This document shows positions 34,744 through 44,007 of a stretch of DNA of 64,000 bases, in pieces. A program made the position numbers and the translations under genes. The stretch is from Reichenbachiella sp. 5M10 (GTDB lineage Bacteria; Bacteroidota; Bacteroidia; Cytophagales; Cyclobacteriaceae). Under the pieces are notes generated by a model that did not search any database, had not been told where the DNA came from, and worked only from the letters and a program-made list of their open reading frames with translations. The stretch spans positions 186,001-250,000 of the forward strand of contig NZ_MDGR01000007.1 of assembly GCF_002742335.1 (NCBI RefSeq), in the 5' to 3' direction. Within the stretch, counting starts at the first letter, position 1. Each line of letters opens with the position of its first letter.

Positions 34744-34783
34744 GAATAGACAGCCGTGAGGTATGTTCAGCGACTGTCTATTC
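34744..34783 (-). terminator. Stem-loop after the DUF1254 gene
   Basis: GAATAGACAG and CTGTCTATTC pair perfectly over 10 bp around a 20-nt loop, 13 nt beyond the stop of the DUF1254 gene. The following minus-strand bases (CACTCTTTCC) are only weakly T-rich. Confidence 0.45.
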
Positions 34784-34795
34784 AAGGGGGTGCAG

Positions 34796-36379
34796 TTAAT
34801 CTACTCTCTCAAAATCACCTGGTTGCCATGTTTTATCAAACCAAGGTTGAAGTGGGCCATAGAGTCTAAACAATACGAAAAAGCCTTTGCCATTTATGGA
34901 TTGCAGCCAGTTGGCTTCTTTACCTTGAGGAGTGTGGTTTGTAGGTCCAAAATACAAAGTGACGGATCCATCGTCATTCTTTATCAATGGGGTTCTTTTA
35001 CTACTTACGCTGGGCAAGGCTTGATCGGTTTGGAGCATCGAGCGTGTTTGTGGATCATACATTACAACTGACCAAAAATCTTTTGCGGGGACATTTGCAG
35101 GGATGTTCAAGGTGTAGTTTTGACTGCCATCTAGATACTCTCCTTCAGAATCCAAGACACCGAGTGCGTATTGGGATCCCAAGCCCACCATTTTCAAGAC
35201 CATCGCTGGAGTGTTGACCGTAGCAACGTAGAAAAAGCGTGTGCGGGCATCCAAATAGCGGCCACCTTTTCCTTCATTTTTCAACCATTCATAACTTCCT
35301 CCCAAGAACCCTGATTCCCAATGCCCCGTCTTAAAAATCGTGGCTTCTTTTTCCCGTGTTCTAAAGGAAATAGCTCGAGCGGTTGCATTGCCTACTTCTA
35401 CAGCATCTTCTAGTATTTCTTGCATTCTTTTATCTGGACTAAAAGTCTTCCCCTTTTCTATACCAATACTTGAAAATAGGCCTCTTAACTCTGGGTCTAG
35501 AAAGGAGACAGGTTCACGTTGAATAACTTCATTCAACTCATGATAAAAATCGTAGTTGTTGGCATGGATGGTATTGAAATCTTTGGTTGAAACATTGATG
35601 AACTCCATGGCTGGAGGAGTGTCTTTGTCTTTAAGGGGGTAAATTTTTAATCCCTCACGATACATTTTGGATGACATGTCTGGTTTTCCGTCCACCAAAA
35701 AGCCTCGGAGGATGAGCCAATTGACATAACTGGTGGATTGTGCGACAAAGTATCCATCAGGTGTCTCACCATTGTAGTCTGGGGGAAGGATTAGATATTT
35801 GCCCCCTTGCCCTCTATCAGGACCAGGCCCCCCCATATCTACCACAAATCTGAAATACGCATCGTTGACTGTACCAGGGCCACAACCTGTTGGTACTTCT
35901 ACGACGATGGGGCCACTTTCTTGTAAGTTGAAAAAAGTAGAAGCGTATACGGTACTGGTATTCCCTGTCAAAAATAAGGGGGTAGAGTCCAATAATTCAT
36001 CGAAAATAACGACTTGATTTGATGCAGTGGCACCCACTTCATTCATCCCCAGCCTTAGGCCTTCTATGGAAGTCGCTGGCACGCCATTCAAGAAAGTTTC
36101 AACACCTCGCATAAAATCGAGGTTGTCATACACTTTTTCGACGGTAGCCTGTGAGGGTAAACCATCGAAGAATTTCAATGAGCCTATCCTGGTGTCTACT
36201 ACATCAGGTGTCAGTATTTTTGTCGGTATATCTGTATTGTACTTTTCTTTGATGTGTGCTATTGAGTTGGTTTCAATAAGGTTTTCTTCATTCTTGCCTT
36301 CTTCTTTGGTGTTTTGACAGCCTGTAGTCAAGAGAGCAACAAAGCCAATGGCGATGGATAATTTGCGTCTTACATTCAT
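34796..36379 (-). CDS. DUF1254/DUF1214 lipoprotein
   Basis: 527 residues with the lipobox LTTGC. The N-terminal DUF1254 domain (about 45-230) includes ATVEKVYDNLDFMRGVETFL and GGPGPDRGQGGKYLILPPDY. The C-terminal DUF1214 domain has FWSVVMYDPQTRSMLQTDQ and SVTLYFGP, and ends with NWLQSINGKGFFVLFRLYGP. Such proteins are common in soil and marine bacteria, but their function has not been worked out. It is flanked by spacers, probably a single-gene transcript. Confidence 0.92.
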   Translation of the reverse strand: MNVRRKLSIAIGFVALLTTGCQNTKEEGKNEENLIETNSIAHIKEKYNTDIPTKILTPDVVDTRIGSLKFFDGLPSQATVEKVYDNLDFMRGVETFLNGVPATSIEGLRLGMNEVGATASNQVVIFDELLDSTPLFLTGNTSTVYASTFFNLQESGPIVVEVPTGCGPGTVNDAYFRFVVDMGGPGPDRGQGGKYLILPPDYNGETPDGYFVAQSTSYVNWLILRGFLVDGKPDMSSKMYREGLKIYPLKDKDTPPAMEFINVSTKDFNTIHANNYDFYHELNEVIQREPVSFLDPELRGLFSSIGIEKGKTFSPDKRMQEILEDAVEVGNATARAISFRTREKEATIFKTGHWESGFLGGSYEWLKNEGKGGRYLDARTRFFYVATVNTPAMVLKMVGLGSQYALGVLDSEGEYLDGSQNYTLNIPANVPAKDFWSVVMYDPQTRSMLQTDQALPSVSSKRTPLIKNDDGSVTLYFGPTNHTPQGKEANWLQSINGKGFFVLFRLYGPLQPWFDKTWQPGDFERVD

Positions 36380-36833
36380 GTTTAGTTAGTCTTTAGTTTA
36401 GGGATAGATCCAGTTGTTGAAAATACATCTTCGTATCAGTTGTTTGGAAGAATGAATTTCTATTCAAGATAAGCTGTAATTGTCGCTTATGTATTGTTTT
36501 TCAGAGTTTTACTGATTTTCAAAACACTTGGGCTCACTCAGTCATTGCGTATTGCATAGGTACTACAGTGGGATCCTACGTAGGCGAGTATAGAGCTGCT
36601 CATAGCGCGCGACCTAGTTTGTATGCTGTATGGCTAGCAGGCTAGCAAGGAGAAGGGACTTAGGTTTTACCCAGCCCTCTTGTGACGTAGCGTGATTGGA
36701 CATGCCATCGAGCTATTTCGTTCTTGTAGAGGATACTGGGGTTGCAAGGCAGTTGTAAGGGATAGGTACAACTGGGTATTCGTAGAAAAGCTTCTGCTTT
36801 GGGCGTATACCAAAATCGTTGTATACGCTTTGT
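36380..36833. other. 454-bp spacer without recognisable genes
   Basis: No convincing reading frame is present on either strand. The only structure seen is a perfect 8-bp stem GCGTATAC/GTATACGC around a 10-nt loop (about 36813-36831) just after the peroxiredoxin-like stop. It may end that transcript, but no T run follows. Confidence 0.4.
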
Positions 36834-37484
36834 TTAGGACATATTTTTCAAGACGTCAATAATTTCTTCAGGTTCTGAACGTGTTCGATAGTCAACGTTG
36901 ACATAATTCCATAGGACTACCCCATCTTGCCCGATGATGAACGTGGCTGGAATCGGTAATATACTACTGTTGCCGTTATTGATTGTTTCCAAATCAAGGT
37001 TGCGATCCACGCGCATGTGTTCCTTCAAAAATGCGGGCACTTCCCAGGCTATGCCGTATTGAGAGGCAGTTTTCGCATCTTGGTCTGACAATACGGTGAA
37101 ATCCATTTCTGTTATTTCATTTTTGCTCATTGATCCATCAGGTACTTGTGGGCTGATGGCAACCAATGTCGCACCCAGTGCATGAATCTCGTCTAGTCGA
37201 GCCTGCAAGGCTCTAAGCTGTAAGTTGCAATAAGGACACCAACTGCCTCTGTAAAAGGTCAGCACAAGTGGCCCTTTGGCTAATAGAGAGTCTAAGGATT
37301 CCAACTTGCCCTCAGCGTTGGGGAGTTCGAAAGCTGGCGCTTTTTGCCCAACTTGAATCGCATCATCGCCTTGTTGAAAAGCTTTGGCTTTTCGGATGAT
37401 ATCGTCAACCCCTTTCATGAAGTCAGGATTAGCTTGTCGCCCTGCTGCAATTTTGGCTTCTGTCTGTTCTTTTAAGGTTTTCAT
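36834..37484 (-). CDS. Peroxiredoxin-like (AhpC/TSA) protein
   Basis: 216 residues. The redoxin domain starts near residue 45 (VGQKAPAFELPNAEGKLESL). The active site is TFYRGSWCPYCNLQLRAL (about 77-94), a WCPYC CxxC-type site typical of the peroxiredoxin-like group. No signal peptide is evident. It probably reduces peroxides in the cytoplasm. It lies alone between two long spacers. Confidence 0.88.
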   Translation of the reverse strand: MKTLKEQTEAKIAAGRQANPDFMKGVDDIIRKAKAFQQGDDAIQVGQKAPAFELPNAEGKLESLDSLLAKGPLVLTFYRGSWCPYCNLQLRALQARLDEIHALGATLVAISPQVPDGSMSKNEITEMDFTVLSDQDAKTASQYGIAWEVPAFLKEHMRVDRNLDLETINNGNSSILPIPATFIIGQDGVVLWNYVNVDYRTRSEPEEIIDVLKNMS

Positions 37485-37635
37485 CGTTTTCTTTTTAGGA
37501 CTTATGTTGTTCTCAATACGTCTAGTTTAGGATTTTGATCGTGCGCTATATCAAGTAGTCTACTAATATTCAAAGTCTACAGCTCTATTTGGGCTGGCCA
37601 AACTAATCCATCTGCGTGAGACTTTCGAGTCGTTT

Positions 37636-38025
37636 CTAGTCATTTGTAGGGTTATGCATGAGGACGACCTTGGTCTCTCCACCATTTTTCAATGCCATTT
37701 GATGTGTGTCTGAAAACCCGCGCAGGTTCTTGGATGTATGTTTTTAGTCAATGAATCTACCCCTAGCGTGTTCATTTAGTCTGGCATCTTCAAGGTGAGA
37801 ACCTTGGGCGGTAGGGCTTCTATTGTTTGGCTATTTCGTTGATTTCATCGCATGTGCGGATCATTCGCTCTCTTTGATCAGGGTTGCTACCTTATTGAAA
37901 ACCATTTCGAAATCGTCGCTTTCTGTATAGTGTGTATAAACCGCAGCTACGGGAGTCAGGATATCAAAGTCAGATTTTTCGACATTTCCAGTCGGAGAAT
38001 TTATTATAGTTTTCAACAAAACCAT
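37636..38025 (-). pseudogene. Decayed gene remnant (two short coding-like pieces)
   Basis: On the minus strand a 54-codon frame (38025-37861) begins at an ATG (MVLLKTIINSPTGNV) and continues with FDILTPVAAVYTHY and FNKVATLIKESE. After stops and shifts a second piece ending at 37636 contains RGFSDTHQMALKNGGETKVV and a tail MHNPTND. Both read like normal protein, not random sequence. I cannot name the family. The best reading is one gene broken by several mutations. Confidence 0.25.
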
Positions 38026-38296
38026 GTCTCATATACAGCTGTTACAATCGCTATTTTTAATGAAAATTACTATTTGGGTACAATGACCAAGAACCGTTTT
38101 TCTTTGTCAAGAGTTTTTTATGTGATCTACTCATCCAAAGCAAAGGACCTCATTTACTGCCTCCTCCAGTGGATAGAAGGGGTCTTCGTAGAAGACCTAA
38201 AAATAGACAAACCAAACAGACTGTTTGAACTGGCGATTTTTCTTTAACCAGTTTCTCCAATCTGTTCGGTTTTGAGGAGAATGTGTCTCTATTTAC

Positions 38297-39259
38297 TTAT
38301 TCATTTTGTTGTTTCAGCCATTGCAAGATGGCTTGATTGGTTTCTTCGGGTTTTTCTTGCTGAATCCAATGGCCGCAATCTAGACTGACTACTTCTACAT
38401 TAGGGACGAAATCTTGTAGGCTTTCGGACTGAGGGATCATATCCTGTGTACCATAGATCATCAGTGTAGGATGTGGGATGATTGGGTTTGCATCTGACAG
38501 TAGGTGCCAATTTCGGTCTAGGTTTCGGTACCAGTTGATACCTCCAGTAAACCCAGATGTTTGGAAGGCGGAAACGAAAACTGCCAATTCGCTTTCGCTC
38601 ATTATCGGTTCACCGAGTGGTTTTTCGGCTCTGGCAAGGTTCATCATCAACATTCCGGGCTCAGGTGGAGCAAGAGGTACATTCTTGCGGAACAAGTTGC
38701 GCAGGAATTGTGCCTTGTTTTCGTCCAGTATCGCGTCGGCAACTCCTAGCTGTCTATTGAAGTGAACGAAATAGTGGTCTCCTCCAAAGACTTCTTCCAT
38801 GAGTTCGATCCAAGGTTTTTCTCCTCTTTGTTGATAAGGCAAAGCCAAGTTTATCACTTTGTTTACTCGTGTTGGATGCAACAGTGCAAGCCCCCATACA
38901 ATATTTGCCCCCCAATCATGTCCTATAAAAGTGGCCTTTTTATATCCATAGTGATCGAGTAGAGCCACTAGGTCTCCTGTGAGCTGTGCAATGTCGTAGG
39001 CTGTTGTTTCGGATGGAGCGGATGAGTTCCCAAACCCTCGTTGGTTTGGGACCATGACATGGTAGCCAGCTTTGACAAGTGCAGGGATCTGAAAGCGCCA
39101 AGAAAAGGCATGCTCAGGCCAGCCATGACATAGTACAATCGGTTTTCCTGTATTTTGTCGACCTGCTTCATAGACTTCTAGTTCTACGCCATTGGCCGAT
39201 ATGAAAGTAGGCTTGGGAAACCCTATTTCATCAAGGGTTGAGTTCATTACGTTTGTCAT
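38297..39259 (-). CDS. Epoxide-hydrolase-like alpha/beta hydrolase
   Basis: 320 residues without a signal peptide. The oxyanion motif is LCHGWPEHAFSWR (HGxP, about 44-56), the nucleophile Asp sits in FIGHDWGANIVW (about 112-123) and a Tyr in GGINWYRNLD of the cap matches the epoxide-polarising residue. The His of LDCGHWIQQEKP completes the triad. Nearest relatives are soluble epoxide hydrolases. A WYL-type regulator gene lies 75 bp upstream on the same strand. Confidence 0.92.
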   Translation of the reverse strand: MTNVMNSTLDEIGFPKPTFISANGVELEVYEAGRQNTGKPIVLCHGWPEHAFSWRFQIPALVKAGYHVMVPNQRGFGNSSAPSETTAYDIAQLTGDLVALLDHYGYKKATFIGHDWGANIVWGLALLHPTRVNKVINLALPYQQRGEKPWIELMEEVFGGDHYFVHFNRQLGVADAILDENKAQFLRNLFRKNVPLAPPEPGMLMMNLARAEKPLGEPIMSESELAVFVSAFQTSGFTGGINWYRNLDRNWHLLSDANPIIPHPTLMIYGTQDMIPQSESLQDFVPNVEVVSLDCGHWIQQEKPEETNQAILQWLKQQNE

Positions 39260-39334
39260 TTTTATGTTTTTTTAAAGATGTGAGGCAAACGTATGGGAGG
39301 CATGAGACAGCCTTATGTCAAGGGTTCGAAAGAG

Positions 39335-40024
39335 TTATTGATATTTATCAAAATACTCTTGTAAGCTCATCTTGTGGGGTTCAAATTTTTCTGTAAGGAC
39401 GTCCATTTTTTGAATTCTGTCGGGTCGAAAAAAACGAAACTCCTCTCGCAAACGGCACCACGCGATCAAATACCAATTCTCTGAATTTAGTATGGCAAAT
39501 GGCTCAATCTCTCGGTCAGTGGCTATGCCCTCCTTGTTGATGTATTGTATTTTGACCAGGTTGTAGTTGGTGAGTGCATATTGTAGGTCAGATAAATTGG
39601 AGCTGTTTCTTTCTTGATTCAGCGCTTCGTCATATTGGGTTCGATCTGCCAATAGGTTGGCTTTGTCTTGGATCGTATATCTGAGGATGGACTTGATTTT
39701 ATCCATAGCCTCTGAGTAGTCCTGTACAAATGAGGCGTCTTTACTTTTCAAAACCAATTGTTCGGCTAGGATCAAGGCGTTGGCTTGTTGTTCGGTGAAC
39801 ATGATTGGAGGGATTCTAAATCCCTCCATTAGGGTATACCCCTTGCCTTCTTCGGTCAAAATCGGGACGCCGGCTTTCTCCAGTGCTTTTATGTCCCGGT
39901 AAATAGTTCGTCGCGTGACCCCAAATTTTTCGGAGAGGCTTGCTGCCGTTACGATTCTTTTGGTCTGCAACTGTGTTAGTATGGCAGTCAGTCTCGAAAT
40001 TCTCTTGATGTCATCTCCTTCCAT
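39335..40024 (-). CDS. YafY-type transcriptional regulator (HTH-11 and WYL domains)
   Basis: 229 residues. The N-terminal winged helix (KFGVTRRTIYRDIKALEKAG, about 34-53) is followed by a linker and a WYL domain (about 140-220) with WYLIAWCRLREEFRFFRPDR. WYL domains sense ligands, often nucleic acids or small molecules. It probably controls the epoxide hydrolase gene downstream (inference from order). Confidence 0.92.
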   Translation of the reverse strand: MEGDDIKRISRLTAILTQLQTKRIVTAASLSEKFGVTRRTIYRDIKALEKAGVPILTEEGKGYTLMEGFRIPPIMFTEQQANALILAEQLVLKSKDASFVQDYSEAMDKIKSILRYTIQDKANLLADRTQYDEALNQERNSSNLSDLQYALTNYNLVKIQYINKEGIATDREIEPFAILNSENWYLIAWCRLREEFRFFRPDRIQKMDVLTEKFEPHKMSLQEYFDKYQ

Positions 40025-40096
40025 TCCCTATTCGTTGAGTTTACGTTGGTTATCGCGACAGCCCGCCGTATAGCACATGTGACTGTACAGGGGCTG

Positions 40097-40242
40097 TTAT
40101 TTAGGTGTTGCTTTTAATGTTTTTTCGTTTTTGTTCGTGTTGAGTGTATCATACAGTTCTCTTGCCGTCGGTTGCATAACTTCTCCTTTGACGAGTATCG
40201 GGGCGTAGCTCTTGGCGCAATGAACAGCAAAGGATTTTTCTT
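40097..40242 (-). pseudogene. Possible DUF547-like gene remnant
   Basis: On the minus strand an open stretch of about 47 codons, bounded by stops, reads EKSFAVHCAKSYAPILVKGE followed by VMQPTARELYDTLN. The FAVHCAKSYAPIL part resembles the conserved core of DUF547 proteins (HFAxNCAxxSCPPL) and the rest its following helix. No start or upstream domain remains. Recognition is from memory of the family pattern, so confidence is low. Confidence 0.3.
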
Positions 40243-40252
40243 ACTGTCAGGA

Positions 40253-40978
40253 TTAGAGCAGTCTGATGAAGAAATTCATCGTATTGATCATGTTGTGCCC
40301 TAGGATGGGTAAGATCAGGTTGCCCGAAAATTTTCTCAACAGCCCAAGGCTCAGTGACGATACTAACGTCAGGTATACGATCGTCGTAATGTCGTGACGG
40401 ATCTCATAAGATTCTGTCAAGACGATCCCATGTGCTACACCGAATAGCACAGTGACGATCAAAAAACTCCAACGAAACGCTACACCTTTGATGATTTTGG
40501 ACGAAATGAAAACTTTGCTCAAAAGCCACAGATAGATCCCTCGGTAGATTATTTCCTCCGTCAGGCCAGGGAAAGAGGCTTGGAAGATGAAGGCTTCTAA
40601 ATCAAATTCACCTCCTTTTGGGAAGATGAACATTTTGATGATGAAATCGAAAGTCAGGAAACCGAGAAAGAGGAGTATACCTAGTTTAGTCTGAGGGTTA
40701 AATTTGCCAGTGAAACCGATGTCTTTTCGGATTTCTTTGGCATGAAAAAAAATGAATCCAAGACCAAAACACATGCTCAGCAATTTTCCCGCCCAGTTCC
40801 ATTTTAGATCCGGAAATACAGCATTGGTGAAATTTAAAGTGTTTAGATAATTGTCAATGAGGAAATAGATGACAAATATTAGGAGGTATTTGAAGTTCGT
40901 TTTTTCTGATTTGAAATGTGCCAAGATGAATAGCGGGAGGACGATCAGTAACCAAAGAAAAGGGGTTAATAAAGACAT
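40253..40978 (-). CDS. CPBP family intramembrane metalloprotease
   Basis: 241 residues from the ATG at 40978 (a TTG at 41005 is possible). Eight or so hydrophobic helices carry the three CPBP (Abi) motifs: EEIIYRGIY (EExxxR), FGVAHGI and LGHNMINTMN. Bacterial CPBP proteins include bacteriocin self-immunity factors and other membrane proteases. No bacteriocin gene is evident nearby. It sits between spacers in the accessory region. Confidence 0.9.
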   Translation of the reverse strand: MSLLTPFLWLLIVLPLFILAHFKSEKTNFKYLLIFVIYFLIDNYLNTLNFTNAVFPDLKWNWAGKLLSMCFGLGFIFFHAKEIRKDIGFTGKFNPQTKLGILLFLGFLTFDFIIKMFIFPKGGEFDLEAFIFQASFPGLTEEIIYRGIYLWLLSKVFISSKIIKGVAFRWSFLIVTVLFGVAHGIVLTESYEIRHDITTIVYLTLVSSLSLGLLRKFSGNLILPILGHNMINTMNFFIRLL

Positions 40979-41249
40979 GCATGTTGTTTTAATTTTGCGT
41001 TGCAAAGTATTCTAAACGAAGGGGAATGTCAAGTCTTTGATTGGTGTCTCGAGACTAGGTGGTGAAAGGTCTGTACCAGAGCTTTTAGTGATGTTTCGGT
41101 TTTGAAAGGAGGCCGTTCGCTTAGGTCTTCTATCAGAGTCTGGTCAACATATTTCTAACCAAGGGATGCTGTTTTTCTTAGAATAGATAGGTTAGAAGAG
41201 TTCGCACTAGGGCTGTCATGGATTTCTAGGATATTCAGTTTATGGAACA

Positions 41250-41468
41250 TTATTGTTTGTTGAGGATCATGTTTTTGATTTTTACTGCCTTTTCGAAGTG
41301 GTCGAGTTGGTGTGTTTTGATCCACCATTCGGCGACCTCCATCAGCAGGTCGGGGTTGTCGTTTTTGTTGGCAAAGAAGGCGTAAAACGAAAGCCCGACC
41401 TTTTCGCCTTTCTTTTCGATTTTCTCTTCACAGACAGAGATGATTTTTTTTCTTATGGTTTCGTTCAT
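41250..41468 (-). CDS. Small protein, DUF6500-like
   Basis: A 72-residue soluble protein with RKKIISVCEEKIEKKGEKVG, GLSFYAFFANKNDNPDLLME and WWIKTHQLDHFEKAVKIK. This pattern fits the DUF6500 family as I remember it. No function is known. It lies 18 bp after the WG-repeat lipoprotein gene on the same strand, so the two may be co-transcribed. Confidence 0.7.
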   Translation of the reverse strand: MNETIRKKIISVCEEKIEKKGEKVGLSFYAFFANKNDNPDLLMEVAEWWIKTHQLDHFEKAVKIKNMILNKQ

Positions 41469-41486
41469 GTTTGTAGTGGTTGTGAG

Positions 41487-42086
41487 TTAGGGTGTGGTGA
41501 TGCGCTCACCCTGACGATCTATTTCGAACCAGTCGTCACTCTCGACCCGCAGGTGGTGGTCTAGGTCATAGTACTGCGTAGCGTCAAAAGTCACTTCGGC
41601 ACGCCCTTGGTCAAACCACCGGGCATAGGCATAGATGCAGGGGATGACGACTTGCCCACGGTCGTTGGCATAGCCCATCTTGCCGTTGCGCAGTACGCGG
41701 AGGAGGTCTTCGTGAGCCTCTTCGGGACCATTGTCATACATGACCAGATCAAAGAGGATGTCATGGAGGCGGTTGATCCCGACCTGTCGGCCGTAGGTGC
41801 TGTCGTCGGGGTGTAGGATGACATGGGCTACATGGACGAAAGAGTCCGTGCCATAGTAGGCGTATTGCCCAAAGGGGATGACCGTATCTCCTTCTGCTGT
41901 GATGTAGGAGACAGCTGCTCCGTACTGTAGATACTCCTCGTCGGATACTGCATAGAGCATCGGTAGGGCGCTGGTGTCTGCCGCCACATCGACGTAGCTG
42001 TAGTTCGTTTGTACTTGCTCTATTGTCTCACGGCAGGCACTCACTATCGTGAGGAGGAGGAGGCAGGCAGCGGTATGGCGGGGCAT
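41487..42086 (-). CDS. WG-repeat lipoprotein
   Basis: 199 residues from the ATG at 42086 (MPRHTAACLLLLTIVSAC), which gives a clean lipoprotein signal with Cys at 18. The frame opens earlier, at 42173, inside the next gene. The C-terminal half has WG-type repeat units (NGKMGYANDRGQVVIPCIY and the following DQGRAEVTFDA). WG proteins are found on bacterial surfaces with unknown ligands. It starts 20 bp after the upstream nucleoside-hydrolase-like gene. Confidence 0.8.
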   Translation of the reverse strand: MPRHTAACLLLLTIVSACRETIEQVQTNYSYVDVAADTSALPMLYAVSDEEYLQYGAAVSYITAEGDTVIPFGQYAYYGTDSFVHVAHVILHPDDSTYGRQVGINRLHDILFDLVMYDNGPEEAHEDLLRVLRNGKMGYANDRGQVVIPCIYAYARWFDQGRAEVTFDATQYYDLDHHLRVESDDWFEIDRQGERITTP

Positions 42087-42106
42087 AGGTGAGGGAGGTT
42101 TTGGGG

Positions 42107-42952
42107 TTAGTTGGAGTAGGTCGCAAAAAACTGCTTGGTGTCTTTGAGGTCTTGGATACCTAGTATCCAACAAACTTCAGAAAGGTCCGAAAAGTCAAGG
42201 CCTCCGGCCGAAATCGCTTCATTGTTGTACCGTCCTTCTTTGCCATTGTACTCGTTGGACAGGGCGATTGCCAATTGCCAGATTTGGATCAATTGGGGAT
42301 TGGTGATCTGGTTTGTGTAACCCACCGCCCGAGCCGTACGAAATCCCGGCGTTCCATTCCCTGAGGCATTGCCATCGGGTATTTTTTGGTAAGCAGTATG
42401 GCTCTTGACAAACTGCAGCTGCTCAGGGGAGGTAGTGTTTTCGTTCCAATCACTGTGCTGTACGACATGTATCCGCTGGGCCAAGGTTGTATCTGACCAT
42501 TCGGATTGCAGTGCTTTGACCAGCTGGGCAGTGAAATCCGATTGGCCGGCCTCTGCTATCCAGATATCGCCACCATGGGCTAGTGTCTTTTGTACTATAT
42601 TTTGGACACGCTTCGTAGCGTCTTTGGGCTGGCCATGCGCGTCGGTCCAGTTCTGGCCAAAGGCGAGTTGAAATAGGTCATTGGGTGGAACATACAACCC
42701 CTCTTGGATACCATATGTCCCTGCCACGGCATGGTAGTGGATGTTCGAATACTCAGGCGATGCAAGCAGTGTCGCCAAGGCTGCTACAGTATGGAGGTCG
42801 TCGACATCGGTTTTGCAATCAAACTGGACCAGCAAGAGGTCTTTTGCTATGTTGAAAGTTCCTTTTTGGGGGGATAGGGTAGGGGTAGCATGGCTATATA
42901 GCGTGACGACAAGGAACGCGACGACAAGGCCGAGTGATGATTTGACTTTCAT
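42107..42952 (-). CDS. Exported nucleoside-hydrolase-like protein
   Basis: 281 residues with a signal peptide (about 1-23). LLLVQFDCKTDVDDLHTVAA (about 39-58) resembles the calcium-binding DxDxxxDD start of inosine-uridine nucleoside hydrolases, with Cys where the family often has a small residue. WIAEAGQSDFTAQLVKAL and the SAGGLDFSDLSE segment fit the DUF1593-like relatives. It probably cleaves a nucleoside-like or sugar substrate in the periplasm (inference). It is the upstream partner of the WG-repeat gene. Confidence 0.7.
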   Translation of the reverse strand: MKVKSSLGLVVAFLVVTLYSHATPTLSPQKGTFNIAKDLLLVQFDCKTDVDDLHTVAALATLLASPEYSNIHYHAVAGTYGIQEGLYVPPNDLFQLAFGQNWTDAHGQPKDATKRVQNIVQKTLAHGGDIWIAEAGQSDFTAQLVKALQSEWSDTTLAQRIHVVQHSDWNENTTSPEQLQFVKSHTAYQKIPDGNASGNGTPGFRTARAVGYTNQITNPQLIQIWQLAIALSNEYNGKEGRYNNEAISAGGLDFSDLSEVCWILGIQDLKDTKQFFATYSN

Positions 42953-43041
42953 GTCTCTGTGCTTTGGAGTATCTCAAGTATTGTTTGGGTCGGGATAGCA
43001 AGATACGACAATTTGTAAAGAGAGGTTTTGGCCGCTAGCAG

Positions 43042-43180
43042 AAACCGCTGTACTCAATTCTAGCACTGACCGCCACGGATTGATAGTGTAGTCTTCCTAA
43101 AAAAACGCCATGTAGGTACGGTGGTGTGAGAGGCGCACCGTGGGCTTATCGCTCACGGCCGTCTACTCAATTAGCGGTTT
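43042..43180. repeat. Spaced inverted repeat AAACCGCT/AGCGGTTT with an inner hairpin
   Basis: AAACCGCT (43042-43049) pairs with AGCGGTTT (43173-43180). TACTCAATT occurs beside both arms in the same direction. Inside, CCGTGAGC and GCCCACGG form a hairpin with one mismatch. It lies just after the SDR stop. It could be a terminator structure or a worn-out mobile fragment. Confidence 0.3.
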
Positions 43181-43189
43181 GTTATTTTT

Positions 43190-43930
43190 TTACCAAGAAA
43201 CTTCCCCTGTTTCAGGGTTGGTTTCTTCACTAAAGAATCTACCAGTTGGACCTTCTTTACCTATGGTTGCGTACTTAACGATTCTTTTGGCAGCAGTTTC
43301 TACATCACCACCATTGCCAAAAGTAAAATCAGTTGCAGTTAACCCTGGACAAACAGCATTGACTTTGAAATTGGTATCACGAAGTTCATACGCTAAATGA
43401 ACTGTATACATATTCAGTGCTGCTTTTGAGACAGCATAGACTGCATATTTGGCATAGTTGTAAGCTGGCCAGTTGGGGTCACTTTGCAAGGTAAGAGAGC
43501 CTACACTCGTACTCAAGTTTACAATCCTTGGTTCGTCCGACTTTCTTAGTAAATCAATAAATGCATTTATTACTCTTGCGGTTCCGATCACGTTGGTATC
43601 AAATGCCGCTCGATACTCATCCGGTTTAGCTTCAAGAGCCGTATAGGGACTGTTTCCTCCGTTGATGCCCGCATTGTTTATTAAGACATCCAAAACATCC
43701 GTCCTTTTCCCGATATGTTCACGGCCTTTTTGCACCGAAGATTCATCGGTTACATCCATCTGTATCACTTCGACGTTGTTCCACCCTTCTGCTTTCAATT
43801 TTTCAACAGTATTTACTCCATTTTGTGCATTTCGGCTGCCCATGTAGACATAAAACCCGTTTTGTAATAGTAGTCTTGCTGTTCCAAAACCTATTCCCTT
43901 GTTCGCTCCTGTAATGAGTGCTTTTTTCAT
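43190..43930 (-). CDS. Short-chain dehydrogenase/reductase
   Basis: 246 residues of the classical SDR type. The Rossmann motif is TGANKGIGFG (about 7-16), NNAG at about 88-91, and the active site has Ser in NLSTSVGS and YAVSK (about 165). The cofactor preference is probably NADPH, judged from the basic and polar residues after the second strand (GSRNAQNG). Substrate unknown. A perfect palindrome lies 55 bp upstream, between it and the Crp/Fnr regulator gene, which probably controls it. Confidence 0.93.
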   Translation of the reverse strand: MKKALITGANKGIGFGTARLLLQNGFYVYMGSRNAQNGVNTVEKLKAEGWNNVEVIQMDVTDESSVQKGREHIGKRTDVLDVLINNAGINGGNSPYTALEAKPDEYRAAFDTNVIGTARVINAFIDLLRKSDEPRIVNLSTSVGSLTLQSDPNWPAYNYAKYAVYAVSKAALNMYTVHLAYELRDTNFKVNAVCPGLTATDFTFGNGGDVETAAKRIVKYATIGKEGPTGRFFSEETNPETGEVSW

Positions 43931-43984
43931 TTTGTTTCCATTTTAAATTTCTGAAACAAAATTCGCTGGATGAAAAACAAACTG

Positions 43985-44002
43985 TTTTACCATATGGTAA
44001 AA
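43985..44002. promoter_or_regulatory. 18-bp palindromic operator upstream of the SDR gene
   Basis: TTTTACCATATGGTAAAA is a perfect palindrome between the regulator stop (44008) and the SDR start (43930). A second, similar site lies upstream of the Crp/Fnr gene itself. Confidence 0.65.
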
Positions 44003-44007
44003 AGCAA

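Noticed and set aside
37852-38247. 131-codon plus-strand frame
   Set aside because: It lies opposite the coding-like remnant at 37861-38025 and has no family similarity. Its end (VEDLKIDKPNRLFELAIFL) faintly recalls IS4 transposase tails, but nothing else of a transposase is there.
43021-43190. Integron attC-like site
   Set aside because: A structured inverted repeat is present, but the conserved GTTRRRY/RYYYAAC core pair could not be placed and no integrase is nearby.
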